A stretch of DNA of 42,637 nucleotides from NCBI GenBank assembly GCA_947482665.1, contig CANKJK010000006.1:208651-251287 (forward strand). The letters are read 5' to 3'. Of the stretch, positions 16,038 to 23,936 are shown in pieces. The notes beneath the pieces were generated by a model. That model was not told the origin of the DNA. It saw only the letters and a list, made by a program, of their open reading frames with translations, and ran no database searches. This stretch comes from Acidobacteriota bacterium (GTDB taxonomy: Bacteria > Acidobacteriota > Vicinamibacteria > Vicinamibacterales > UBA2999). The stretch's first letter is position 1. Each line of letters starts with the position of its first letter. The translations under genes and the position numbers were made by a program.

Positions 16038-16074
16038 ATTGTACCGAAAGCCCACGACGGCGCCCCCGTACAAT
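16038..16074. promoter_or_regulatory. Divergent -10 boxes for rex and the exported Ig-like gene
   Basis: ATTGTA at 16038-16043 reads TACAAT on the minus strand, 11 nt before the rex GTG. TACAAT at 16069-16074 on the plus strand lies only 6 nt before ATG 16081, so that message would be leaderless. The 54-bp intergenic space leaves little room for -35 boxes outside the coding regions. Confidence 0.5.
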
Positions 16075-16080
16075 CAGCAC

Positions 16081-17169
16081 ATGCGGCAACGTGCTGGCCG
16101 GTTGGCCGTCCTGCTTCTCCTCCTCGTGCCCGTGGCGGCGCAGACCCCCTCGCGACTCACCACGCTCGAGGGCCTGCGGCTGTTCCCGTCCTATTTCCAC
16201 CTGCAGCCAGTGGTGGTGCACGGGACAATCACGCGGTCGCCTACGCGGGTGACGCTCCGCACCGAGACGCACGAGATGCGGCTCCTCCTGCCAGCCGGGA
16301 TGGCGGCGCCGGAGGGTCCGGCCGAAGCGCGGGGGCTCTTTCTCGACGTCGGCAAGCTTGAGCGCAATGACCCCCGGTTGACCGGCTACGAGAGGGCCGC
16401 GGATGACGCATGGCCGAAGCCTGGCGAGGAGCTGCTCCTGCGCGTGGAGCGCGTGTCGGAGACACCGGCGCGCGCCGTGCTCTCCATCCGCGCGCTGGCG
16501 CTGGAGCCCTGGACATTCCTGGGGCAGACGGTCACGGTCGTCGGGCAGTTTCGCGGACGCAACCTCTTCGGCGATCAACCCGGCGCCCCGAAGGCCAGCA
16601 CCTTCGACTTCGTACTCAAGGCGGGCGACGCCTCGGTCTGGGTGACGAATCTCAGGCCCAAAGGAAAGGGCTTCGACCTGAGCGTCGATGCGCGAGTGGA
16701 CAGCCGCTACTGGCTTGAGGTGACCGGCACGGTGAAAGTGACCGACGGTCTCGTGCGGATCGACGCGACCAAGCTGGCGGAAGCCAAGGAGCCCTCGGCC
16801 GCAACGACGGAGCGGGAAGCCCTGCCACCGCCTCCCCCGCCGTCACCCCCGGTCGAGGTGGTTTTCAGCGACCCCACGCTGGACGACATCGACGTGCCGC
16901 TGACCGGGAAGCTCCGCATCCAGTTCTCGCGGAACATCGATCAGGCCTCGCTCGCGGAGCATGTTCGCATCACCTACGCCGGCCCCTCGGACCTGACCGT
17001 GTCGGCCTGGAAGGTGCACTACGACGCCGGGGCGCACGCGCTCGAAATCGTCTTTGCCCGCCCGCTGGATCCGGGCATGACGGTCACGGTGACGTTGACG
17101 GCAGGCATCGTCGGCTTCGACAAGGTGCCACTGATCCCCTGGACGATGACGTTCAAGACCGCGCGGTAG
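16081..17169 (+). CDS. Exported protein with C-terminal Ig-like (Big_5) domain
   Basis: The 362-residue protein starts at ATG 16081 with a signal peptide (RLAVLLLLLVPVAAQ). An N-terminal beta-rich region of unknown type (VVVHGTITRSPTRVTLR) follows. Near residue 245 there is a proline spacer (PPPPPPSPP). The last 100 residues match the bacterial Ig-like pattern of Big_5 domains: FSDPTLDDIDVPLTGKLRIQFSRNID, then VTVTLTAGIVGFDKVPL and WTMTFKTAR. A periplasmic or outer-surface structural role is likely. The 3' end overlaps the convergent plsC by 17 bp. No enzymatic motif is visible. Confidence 0.75.
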   Translation: MRQRAGRLAVLLLLLVPVAAQTPSRLTTLEGLRLFPSYFHLQPVVVHGTITRSPTRVTLRTETHEMRLLLPAGMAAPEGPAEARGLFLDVGKLERNDPRLTGYERAADDAWPKPGEELLLRVERVSETPARAVLSIRALALEPWTFLGQTVTVVGQFRGRNLFGDQPGAPKASTFDFVLKAGDASVWVTNLRPKGKGFDLSVDARVDSRYWLEVTGTVKVTDGLVRIDATKLAEAKEPSAATTEREALPPPPPPSPPVEVVFSDPTLDDIDVPLTGKLRIQFSRNIDQASLAEHVRITYAGPSDLTVSAWKVHYDAGAHALEIVFARPLDPGMTVTVTLTAGIVGFDKVPLIPWTMTFKTAR

Positions 17170-17932
17170 CTCTTTCCTCGTCGAGCAGCACCTGGATGGC
17201 GGCACGCACGCGCGCGATGAGGGCTTCCTTGTCTGAAATGGAAAGTCCGGCGGTAGGAATCGGGTCGCCCACCCGCACACGCACGGTGACCGGATAGACG
17301 AAGGCACTGCCCTTCCGCATGGCCGCACGGCCGCCGGTCACGGCGACCGGAACGATCGGCACCTGCGCCTGGAGCGCCATGATGAAGCCGCCCTTCTTGA
17401 AGGGCAGGAGTTCCCCCGTCCGGCTGCGCGTGCCTTCCGGGAAGATCAGAAAAGACAGGCCCGACCGCAGCGCGGCCGCGCCCCGCGCGATGGAGGCCAT
17501 CGACTTCGTGCGGTCCCCCCGGTCGATTGGCACGAAGCCACCAACGTCGAACACCGTGCCCATGACTGGGAACTTGTGCAGTTCGGCCTTGTACAGCACA
17601 TGCAGTTGCGGGTGCAGCACCTTGAAGAGCACCGGCGGGTCCACGTTGCTTTCGTGGTTCGAGCAGAAGACCACGGCGTCGCGAGGCACGCGCTCAAGGC
17701 CCGTCACGGTGTACCGGATCCCCGCCGAGCGCAGCGCCAGCCAGGTGCCGGCATGCCCCAACCGGTAGAGGCCCCACTTCCAGCGGAACACGATGGCAAT
17801 GAAGACGCCGACCGGGCCGGCGATGGCGATATAGACCAGGGTCACCAGATAGGCGGCGATCGAGCGGATCGCGGCCAGCGGCGTGCCCGCCGCACGGGCG
17901 TTGCGGGGTGGGGTACTCACCGCTGAGGGCAT
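17153..17932 (-). CDS. plsC: 1-acyl-sn-glycerol-3-phosphate acyltransferase
   Basis: The acyltransferase motifs are intact: block I NHESNVDPP gives HX4D, block II is GFVPIDRGD, block III FPEGTRSRTG, and block IV VPIVPVAVTGGR. A membrane segment precedes block I (YLVTLVYIAIAGPVGVFIAIVF). It transfers a second acyl chain to lysophosphatidate to make phosphatidate at the inner membrane. ATG 17932 is preferred, giving 259 residues; a longer start at 17989 would translate the carD terminator hairpin. TACGCT, 11 bp upstream on the minus strand, is a possible -10 box. Confidence 0.92.
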   Translation of the reverse strand: MPSAVSTPPRNARAAGTPLAAIRSIAAYLVTLVYIAIAGPVGVFIAIVFRWKWGLYRLGHAGTWLALRSAGIRYTVTGLERVPRDAVVFCSNHESNVDPPVLFKVLHPQLHVLYKAELHKFPVMGTVFDVGGFVPIDRGDRTKSMASIARGAAALRSGLSFLIFPEGTRSRTGELLPFKKGGFIMALQAQVPIVPVAVTGGRAAMRKGSAFVYPVTVRVRVGDPIPTAGLSISDKEALIARVRAAIQVLLDEERATARS

Positions 17933-17950
17933 CAGTGATTTCGAGCGTAC

Positions 17951-17986
17951 AACAAAAAGCCCGGGCTGGTGGTGCCAGCCCGGGCT
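17951..17986 (-). terminator. Rho-independent terminator of carD
   Basis: On the minus strand a perfect 12-bp stem (AGCCCGGGCTGG paired with its complement) closes a 5-nt loop and is followed by TTTTTGTT. It begins 24 bp after the carD stop and ends just before plsC, so the two genes are separate transcription units. Confidence 0.9.
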
Positions 17987-18010
17987 CACGGCATCGGAGT
18001 GGTATGAGGG

Positions 18011-18628
18011 CTACGATGCTCGAGCGGCAGTCCGCCGGGGCGCCGCGGCACTCACGGCGCTCGCGGGGATCACCTTGGCCTTGGCGGCCTTGGCCGTCTT
18101 GGCGCGCGCGGCCGACCGGGCGACATTGCGAGCCTTGACGACAAAACACTTCTCAAGGGCGCTGTCCACCTGGGACTCGATGTCCACGGCCTTCGCGCGA
18201 ATCACTTCCGAGATCTCGGACACGATCAGGGCCTTCGCCCGATCCAGCATCCGCTTCTCCCGGAACGAGAGACTCTTTGATTTGGCCAGGAAGGTCAGAC
18301 TCTTGAGCACATCGGTCATGTCGTAGATCGACCCGGTGCGCATCTTGTCCGAGTTGTCCTTGAACCGGCCCTTCCAGTTCTGGTGGTTGTCGATCCGCCC
18401 ATCACTCAGCAGACCGAAAATCCGTTCGACCTCTTCGTCCTCGATCGCCTTGCGGAGACCAACACCGTCGACATTCGCAACAGGCACGAGCACCGTTGTG
18501 TCGTTGCCGACGATTCTGAGATGGAAGAAACCGCAGGTCGTGCCAAGGATGGTCTTCTCTTCAATCCTTTCAACGATCCCGAGACCATGGTTCGGGTAGA
18601 TGACCTTGTCACCAACCTTGAATGTCAC
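18011..18628 (-). CDS. carD: CarD-family transcription regulator
   Basis: The 205-residue protein starts at GTG 18628, preceded by GGGGGA. The N-terminal RNA-polymerase-interacting Tudor-like domain reads FKVGDKVIYPNHGLGIVERIEEK, and the family's basic helical region follows (LSFREKRMLDRAKALIVSEISEVI). The C-terminal 30 residues are Ala/Lys-rich and basic (RSAARAKTAKAAKAK), a likely DNA-binding tail. CarD binds the polymerase beta subunit and stabilises open promoter complexes, especially at rRNA and growth-related promoters. It is flanked by its own promoter and terminator and is not part of the sulfur operon upstream. Confidence 0.93.
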   Translation of the reverse strand: MTFKVGDKVIYPNHGLGIVERIEEKTILGTTCGFFHLRIVGNDTTVLVPVANVDGVGLRKAIEDEEVERIFGLLSDGRIDNHQNWKGRFKDNSDKMRTGSIYDMTDVLKSLTFLAKSKSLSFREKRMLDRAKALIVSEISEVIRAKAVDIESQVDSALEKCFVVKARNVARSAARAKTAKAAKAKVIPASAVSAAAPRRTAARAS

Positions 18629-18689
18629 GCGTCCCCCGTTGCTGGAAATGCTGTGGATGGCAGGAAGAAAACCCCAAGAAACTGCGTTC

Positions 18690-18719
18690 ATTATACGGGG
18701 GACCACAGCCCGTCCGCAA
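18690..18719 (-). promoter_or_regulatory. Promoter of carD (TTGCGG-N18-TATAAT)
   Basis: The minus strand has a perfect TATAAT at 18695-18690 with TTGCGG 18 bp upstream. Transcription would begin near 18683, giving a leader of about 55 nt with a Shine-Dalgarno sequence. This is the best consensus promoter in the window and contrasts with the near-leaderless starts elsewhere. Confidence 0.75.
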
Positions 18720-18945
18720 TGAAAATTGGCCGAAAATAGGCCGTTTTTAACAGTTTATCCCTGATTCCTGCCCCTCCGCTGCAGTCCTGGTCCACGAAGT
18801 GGAGGCAGCCGTGAGGAGCTAAGTCCGTGTGGGAGTGAGGGTTGTCGAGCCAAGGCCCGCGGATATCGCGCATCGTCAATCTCATGACGGTGCGTGACGA
18901 AATCGTGGTTCCCTGGAGGGAGCCTGACTATTGGTGTAGCGCCCC
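18720..18945 (+). other. Non-coding stretch with several hairpins; possible structured RNA
   Basis: There is no convincing gene between carD and the sulfur operon. The AT-rich left end has GGCC-GAAAATA-GGCC followed by GTTTTT (18728-18748), a possible weak terminator. A 5-bp TCCAC/GTGGA hairpin with loop GAA lies inside GCTGC/GCAGC arms at 18778-18809. A 13-bp stem pairs 18866-18878 with 18885-18897 around a 6-nt loop and uses two G-U pairs that exist only in plus-strand RNA. GGTTCCC and GGGAGCC at 18907-18924 also pair, with one G-U. These suggest a plus-strand RNA, but no known family is recognised. Confidence 0.35.
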
Positions 18946-19965
18946 TCAGGGCCTGGCGAGGGCCAGCTCGATGATCTCCATGACGAGCTGCGGATAGGTA
19001 CGTCCCGCCTTCCGCGCCGCCATCGCGAGCTCCGCCCGTGAGCTCAACCAGGGGTTCGGATTGACCTCAATCACCTGGACGGCGCCGTCCGCCTGGAGCC
19101 GCATGTCGACTCGGCCGTAGTCGCGCAGTTCCAGCGCCTGATACGCGGCGATGGCCGTACGCTGTGCCAGCACAACGGTTTCCTCGGGAAGGTCCGTGGG
19201 AATCACAGACTTCGTATCGCGGTAGGCGCGGGTGCCCTTCCCCCACTTCACCTCGGCAGCGGCGATCTTCGGCGTGCCCTCCGGGAGCTTCGAGAGGTCC
19301 AGCTCCACGATCGGCAGGGCTTCGGGCTTGTCGTTGCCCAACACCCCGACGTAGATCTCCCGGCCCTCGACGTACTCCTCGATGAGCACTGGTGAGTCAA
19401 AGTGCTGGTGGAGCCAGTCGATCCGCTCCATGAGTTCCTTGATGGAGCTGACGACCGCACTGAACTCGATACCGATGGAGCCGTCTTCGCGGGCTGGCTT
19501 CACGATGACGGGAAACTGCAGGTCGTGCGAGAAGTCGAGCCGGCCGCGGAAGCTGCTCGCGAAGACAGGGGTGCGGATGCCATGGAAGGCGAAGATCTTC
19601 TTCGCGATGGCCTTGTCCTGGGCCAGCATCAGGCCGTGGGTACCTGAACCGGTATACCGCTTGCCGAGCAGTTCGAGGTAACCGGCAATCTTGAAATCCG
19701 CCGTGTCGTCCTCACCGAAGGATTCGGTGAGATTGAAGATGAGGTCGCAGTCGAGGCGGGCCAGGGCCTGGAGGCTCTTGGGGGTGCCATCCAGCTCCAC
19801 CAACACGGGCTGATGCCCCTGCCTGGTGAGCACATCGGCCACCTCCTCCTCGACCTCCTTCTTGTCGAGCGTCCGGGTCACCGGCGCCTTGTCGGGTGTG
19901 GCTGCGTGGTCGTCCTCCTCGACCAGAACCCGGTCAAAGAGGACGGCCACCTTCAGCGTGCTCAC
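18946..19965 (-). CDS. ATP-grasp ligase, D-Ala-D-Ala-ligase-like
   Basis: The 339-residue protein starts at GTG 19965 (GTGA overlaps the stop of the gene before). The fold follows D-alanine-D-alanine ligase: LDCDLIFNLTESFGED near residue 70, YTGSGTHGLMLAQDKAIAKKIF, ATP-binding FPVIVKPAREDGSIGIEFS, VEEYVEGREIYVGVLG-like IEEYVEGREIY, and the metal site RVDMRLQADGAVQVIEVNPNPWL. It joins a carboxylate to an amine or amino acid through an acyl phosphate. True Ddl enzymes usually lie near mur genes, whereas this one ends a sulfur-assimilation operon, so another substrate is plausible. Family is confident; the product is open. Confidence 0.78.
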   Translation of the reverse strand: MSTLKVAVLFDRVLVEEDDHAATPDKAPVTRTLDKKEVEEEVADVLTRQGHQPVLVELDGTPKSLQALARLDCDLIFNLTESFGEDDTADFKIAGYLELLGKRYTGSGTHGLMLAQDKAIAKKIFAFHGIRTPVFASSFRGRLDFSHDLQFPVIVKPAREDGSIGIEFSAVVSSIKELMERIDWLHQHFDSPVLIEEYVEGREIYVGVLGNDKPEALPIVELDLSKLPEGTPKIAAAEVKWGKGTRAYRDTKSVIPTDLPEETVVLAQRTAIAAYQALELRDYGRVDMRLQADGAVQVIEVNPNPWLSSRAELAMAARKAGRTYPQLVMEIIELALARP

Positions 19966-21803
19966 GCGGAGCACTCTCCTTCCATGACTTCCGGATTGAA
20001 CTCCGTCGTCTGGTCGAGGTCAACGTAATCTTCCGGCTTCACGTCGGTGATCGTCAGGCCTTCCAGATCGCCGAGCACGCGCTTGGCATCCTCGATCGTC
20101 ATCGAGCGGAAGAAATCTGCCGCGGGCTGGTCGCCCTCGTGCGTGTCGCGATAGTGCACGACCAGGCGCTCAACGGCGTCGGTCAGCCGGCGTGCCGGGA
20201 TCTTGGCCACGACGCGGCCAAAGTCAGCCCGTTCGGCGCCCACGCGGCCGCCGATCATCAGGAAATACTGCGGGACGGCCTTGCCGCCCAGCCTCCGCAC
20301 GCTGCCCTGGAAGCCGATCGCGGCGATGTGATGTTGACCGCACCCGTTTGGGCACCCGCTGATCTTGATGTCGGCACCGTCCGCCGCGCTGACCAGGTCG
20401 GGCCGGTTGGAGAGGAACTCGGTCAGCACGCGGCCCAGGCTGCGCGAGTGCGTCACGGCAAGGCGGCAGCTCTCTGCGCCTGGGCAGCTGGTGACATCGG
20501 CCACGGTGTCCGCATCGGCCGCACCGAGCCCGGCCTGCTGCAGCGCCGCCCAGAGCTTGCGCAGGTTGATCTCGGGCACCCAGCGGATGACGAGATTCTG
20601 CTGCGGCGTCACGCGCACTTCGCCATCCCCATAGGCGCGGGCGATGGCGGCCACGGCACGCATCTGGCCGGCCGTGATGTCACCGAGCACCAGCCGCACG
20701 GTCGCCGCATGGTAGCCAGCCTGCTTCTGCTTCCGGACGTTGGTCTCGGCCCAGCGGGTGTAGTTCTCCGTGAGCACGTTCAGCTTGATGTGGCCGGGGT
20801 GCAGGCCAGGCCCGGACGTCTTGGTCGCGGTCACCATCGCCACGATCTCGGTGTGGCTCGGCGCCTCTGGCCGCGTCCAGTCGGGAGCCGATTCGACAGG
20901 CGGATGCTCCGGATCGAACGGCAGCGGCTTCCGCCCTTCCGCCCGCACCTCGAGGAGAGCCGCGTCGTAGGCGGCCCGCCACTTCTCCCAGCCGAGCGTC
21001 TTGATAAGGAACTTCAACCGGTTCCGCTGGCGGTGCTGGTAGTCACCCAGCCGGTGATACACCAGCAGCATCGCCTCGATGACCTCGAAGATCTCGTTGG
21101 CCGGGAGGAAGTCATAGAGCTCGTACCCGGTCGTGCACATGATCGACGTGCTACCGGCCACGGTGATGCGGAAGCCCCGGACCTGGCGGCCCTCGACCTC
21201 ACGAATGCGGGCGCGCAGACCCACGTCGTTAATCGACGTGACGGCGTGATCGACGGCGCACCCTTCAAACGCAATCTTGAACTTGCGCGGGAGGACTGCC
21301 GCCAGCTTATGGCGGAGGAAATACCGGGTCGTCGCCTCACCGTAGGGACGTACGTCGAAGATCTCGTCGTGGGCCACACCCGCGAACTGGCAGGCCGTGA
21401 TGTTCCGGACCGCGTTGCCGCACGCCTCGCGTGCGGTGATGCCCGTGGCCGCGAGGATGCGCTGCGCCGCTTCTACGTCGTGCAGCTTGACGAAGTGGAA
21501 CTGGACGTTCTGCCGCGTGGTGATGTGGCCGAACCCACGGGAATAGCGCTCTGCCACCTCGGCCAGCGCCCCGAGTTGCTCGCCATTGGCCACGCCCTGC
21601 GGCAGCTTGATGCGCAGCATCGAGTCCTCGGGGCCGCGCTGGCCGTAGGTGCCCCGCACCAGGCGGAATTTCCGCCAGTCGTCGGCCGACACCTCGCCGC
21701 TCTCGTACTTGCTGAGCACATCCACGAACTCGTCGATGTCCTTCTCGTCCGAGAACGAGAAGGCTCGCCGGCCGAGCGTTGCCGGATCTTCACTGACGGC
21801 CAT
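19962..21803 (-). CDS. sir: Sirohaem-dependent sulfite/nitrite reductase
   Basis: The 613-residue protein starts at ATG 21803 behind GGAGGT. It has the two-fold repeat of the ferredoxin-type reductases: RGFGHITTRQNVQFHFV in the first half and VTPQQNLVIRWV in the second. Cluster and sirohaem ligands are SCPGAESCRLA near residue 447 and ISGCPNGCGQHH near 485. It takes six electrons to reduce sulfite to sulfide, or nitrite to ammonia. The APS reductase and sirohaem synthase genes beside it favour sulfite. The C-terminal 40 residues after RDTHEGDQPAADFF are acidic. The start overlaps the cysG stop by 14 bp. Confidence 0.9.
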   Translation of the reverse strand: MAVSEDPATLGRRAFSFSDEKDIDEFVDVLSKYESGEVSADDWRKFRLVRGTYGQRGPEDSMLRIKLPQGVANGEQLGALAEVAERYSRGFGHITTRQNVQFHFVKLHDVEAAQRILAATGITAREACGNAVRNITACQFAGVAHDEIFDVRPYGEATTRYFLRHKLAAVLPRKFKIAFEGCAVDHAVTSINDVGLRARIREVEGRQVRGFRITVAGSTSIMCTTGYELYDFLPANEIFEVIEAMLLVYHRLGDYQHRQRNRLKFLIKTLGWEKWRAAYDAALLEVRAEGRKPLPFDPEHPPVESAPDWTRPEAPSHTEIVAMVTATKTSGPGLHPGHIKLNVLTENYTRWAETNVRKQKQAGYHAATVRLVLGDITAGQMRAVAAIARAYGDGEVRVTPQQNLVIRWVPEINLRKLWAALQQAGLGAADADTVADVTSCPGAESCRLAVTHSRSLGRVLTEFLSNRPDLVSAADGADIKISGCPNGCGQHHIAAIGFQGSVRRLGGKAVPQYFLMIGGRVGAERADFGRVVAKIPARRLTDAVERLVVHYRDTHEGDQPAADFFRSMTIEDAKRVLGDLEGLTITDVKPEDYVDLDQTTEFNPEVMEGECSA

Positions 21804-23205
21804 GCCGTACCTCCACACTGTCCTGCTGTTCATTTGTCGTAAGCCGGGCCAGGAGCCCACGCACACCCACGACTTCGCCAACCACGATGACCCCGGGCTG
21901 CCCGCTCAGGGGCGCTGCCGCCAGGTCCTCCAGACGGCCCGTCCACACGGATCCCGCCGCCGTTGCCGCACCGCACACGATGGCGGCCTGGGCCTCCGGC
22001 GCCCACCCCCTCGCGACCAGCGCCTCGACTATCGCCTGGCGCCGCGCCAGGCCCATCATCACCACGAGCGTGACCCCGTCGGGTCGCACGCCAGAGAGGG
22101 CCTGCTCGATCGCCTCGAGATGGTGTCCGGAGACGACCATGAATGCCGTCGCGACGCCACGATGCGTCACGGGAATGCCCGCAAGGCCGGCAGCGGCAAT
22201 GGCGCTGCTCACTCCCGGGATCACCTCGAATGGGATCCCGGCCTCCGCGAGGGCCACGGCCTCTTCCGCACCACGGCCGAAGACGTACGGGTCACCCGCC
22301 TTCAACCGGACGACGCGCTTCCCTCGCGACGCGGACCGGATCAGGAGGCCGTGAATCGTGTCCTGACACACCCCGCGGCCACCCGCGCGCTTCCCCACCG
22401 AAAAGCACTGCGCCTTCGTCCTCCCGGCCAGGGCTTCACCGTCGGCGAGGGCGTCGTAGAACACGATATCGGCCTCGGCAATCCGCTCCGCCGCCCGCAC
22501 GGTCCAGAGTGCCGGGTCGCCAGGGCCCGCGCCGACCAACGACACGAACCCGCGCCCGGCCTGCATCGCCGACGCCGCTGCGCCGGCGTCGTCGAGTACG
22601 GCGCTCACCCGCGCGTCCAGCGTGGCCGCCTCGGTGTCGAGTGTTCGCCGCGCATAGAGGTCGATCAGGCGCTGCAGCAGACGGCCGCGGCGCTGCTCCA
22701 TGGGCACACCGTCACGCTTCCAGACCACGCGCTGCTGGATCGACTCCTCGACCCACGCATCCAATTCGGCGGGCAGCAGATCGTCCAGCGCCTCGCGCAG
22801 CAGGCCCGAGATGGCCGGCGCCAGGCCTGCCGTCGAGAGGGCCACGGTGGCGCGGCCGCGTGAGACCACGCCGCCGGCATACGCCGACGCATGGTCGGGG
22901 TCATCCACCGCATTCACGAACAACTGCCGGGCATTGCCGGCGGCAAGCACGGCCCGATTCACCTCGGGCGGCGCGGCCGCGACGGCCAGCCACACGCCGT
23001 CCAGGTCCGACTCCTGAAAGGCGCGACGGACAAAGGTTGCGGACAGCGACGCGGCCTCCGCGCAGATCTCCGGCGCCACGATCGTAACGTCGGCGCCCGC
23101 CGTCACCAGTCCGGCCGCCTTGCCCGCGCCGACAGGACCCGCGCCCACGACGAGGACGCGCCGGCCAGTCAACTTCAGGAAGAGGGGGAACAGCGGGTCA
23201 CTCAT
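21790..23205 (-). CDS. cysG: Fused sirohaem synthase (precorrin-2 oxidase/ferrochelatase plus SUMT)
   Basis: This is a CysG-type fusion of 471 residues. The N-terminal part (1-205) has the NAD loop VLVVGAGPVGAGKAAGLV and the dimerisation segment GLAPAISGLLREALDDLLP of precorrin-2 dehydrogenase/ferrochelatase. The C-terminal part (about 213-460) is uroporphyrinogen-III methyltransferase: VSLVGAGPGDPALWTVRA, RLKAGDPYVFGRGAEEAVAL and EVIPGVSSAIAAAGLAGIPVTHRG. Together they make sirohaem, the cofactor of the sulfite reductase encoded next. It begins 4 bp after the cysH stop. Confidence 0.93.
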   Translation of the reverse strand: MSDPLFPLFLKLTGRRVLVVGAGPVGAGKAAGLVTAGADVTIVAPEICAEAASLSATFVRRAFQESDLDGVWLAVAAAPPEVNRAVLAAGNARQLFVNAVDDPDHASAYAGGVVSRGRATVALSTAGLAPAISGLLREALDDLLPAELDAWVEESIQQRVVWKRDGVPMEQRRGRLLQRLIDLYARRTLDTEAATLDARVSAVLDDAGAAASAMQAGRGFVSLVGAGPGDPALWTVRAAERIAEADIVFYDALADGEALAGRTKAQCFSVGKRAGGRGVCQDTIHGLLIRSASRGKRVVRLKAGDPYVFGRGAEEAVALAEAGIPFEVIPGVSSAIAAAGLAGIPVTHRGVATAFMVVSGHHLEAIEQALSGVRPDGVTLVVMMGLARRQAIVEALVARGWAPEAQAAIVCGAATAAGSVWTGRLEDLAAAPLSGQPGVIVVGEVVGVRGLLARLTTNEQQDSVEVRHGRQ

Positions 23206-23209
23206 CCGG

Positions 23210-23917
23210 CTACTTCACCAGCGTGACAGGCGCCACGTGCAGTCCGCACTCGGTCTTGTCGCGCCCGCGCCAGCGGCCCGAGCGAATGTCCTCGCCCGTG
23301 CCGATGGGCGATGTGCAGGGTTCGCACCCGATGCTCGGGTACCCCTGGTCATGCAGCGGGTTATAGGGCACGTCGTGGACCTTGATGTAGTCCCACATCT
23401 CCTCGACCGTCCACGCCGCCAGCGGGTTCAGCTTCACGAGGCCAAACGCCTGATCCCACTCGACCACCTGGGCGTGCTTCCGCGTTTCGCTCTGCTGACG
23501 GCGGATACCGGTAATCCAGGCCTGACGCACGCTGAGCGCCTTGCGCAGCGGCACGACCTTGCGCGCCCGGCAGCACTGATCCGGCTCACGCTCCCAGAGA
23601 CGGTCAATCTCCGGAGCCGTGGGACCGCTGTCGGGAATCAGATCCGAGCGGAGCCCCTCGATGCTGATGCCGTACTTCTTCTCGAGCCGGGACCAGAGCG
23701 CGTACGTCTCGCGGAAGAGCACCGCCGTATCGATCGTCTGGATCCGAATGGGAAGCCTGTGCCGTCCGATGACATCCACCAGCACGCAGTCCTCGGCACC
23801 AAGCGCCGAGAGACACACCAGCCCGTCCCCGAAACGTTCGGACGCCCAGGTGAGCAGATCCACTGGGCTCATGCGCTCCCAGTCAGCGTGGCGGGCTTCG
23901 ATATCGGCAGGCAGCAT
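23210..23917 (-). CDS. cysH: Adenylyl-sulfate (APS) reductase
   Basis: The 235-residue protein carries the adenylyl-binding loop (LSALGAEDCVLVDVI) and both cysteine pairs that hold a 4Fe-4S cluster: DQCCRARK near residue 112 and IGCEPCTSPI near 196. The active-site cysteine is in TECGLH near the C-terminus. The CC plus CxxC pairs mark the assimilatory APS reductase branch, which bypasses APS kinase, rather than the cluster-free PAPS reductase of enteric bacteria. It yields sulfite for the reductase downstream. ATP sulfurylase genes are not in the window. It lies 19 bp after the second threonine-synthase-like gene. Confidence 0.93.
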   Translation of the reverse strand: MLPADIEARHADWERMSPVDLLTWASERFGDGLVCLSALGAEDCVLVDVIGRHRLPIRIQTIDTAVLFRETYALWSRLEKKYGISIEGLRSDLIPDSGPTAPEIDRLWEREPDQCCRARKVVPLRKALSVRQAWITGIRRQQSETRKHAQVVEWDQAFGLVKLNPLAAWTVEEMWDYIKVHDVPYNPLHDQGYPSIGCEPCTSPIGTGEDIRSGRWRGRDKTECGLHVAPVTLVK

Positions 23918-23936
23918 ATCGGTCAGGCGTCTCCCC

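Noticed and set aside
16027-16080. Rex operator in the rex promoter
   Set aside because: No TTGTGAA-N4-TTCACAA-like palindrome is present in the spacer.
18691-18885. Minus-strand 64-codon frame between carD and the ATP-grasp gene
   Set aside because: It overlaps the carD promoter, has no similarity and contains the structured region.
19896-21842. Long plus-strand open frame opposite the sulfite reductase
   Set aside because: High GC content creates long antisense frames; the protein has no recognisable domain, while the minus strand encodes full sirohaem-reductase motifs.
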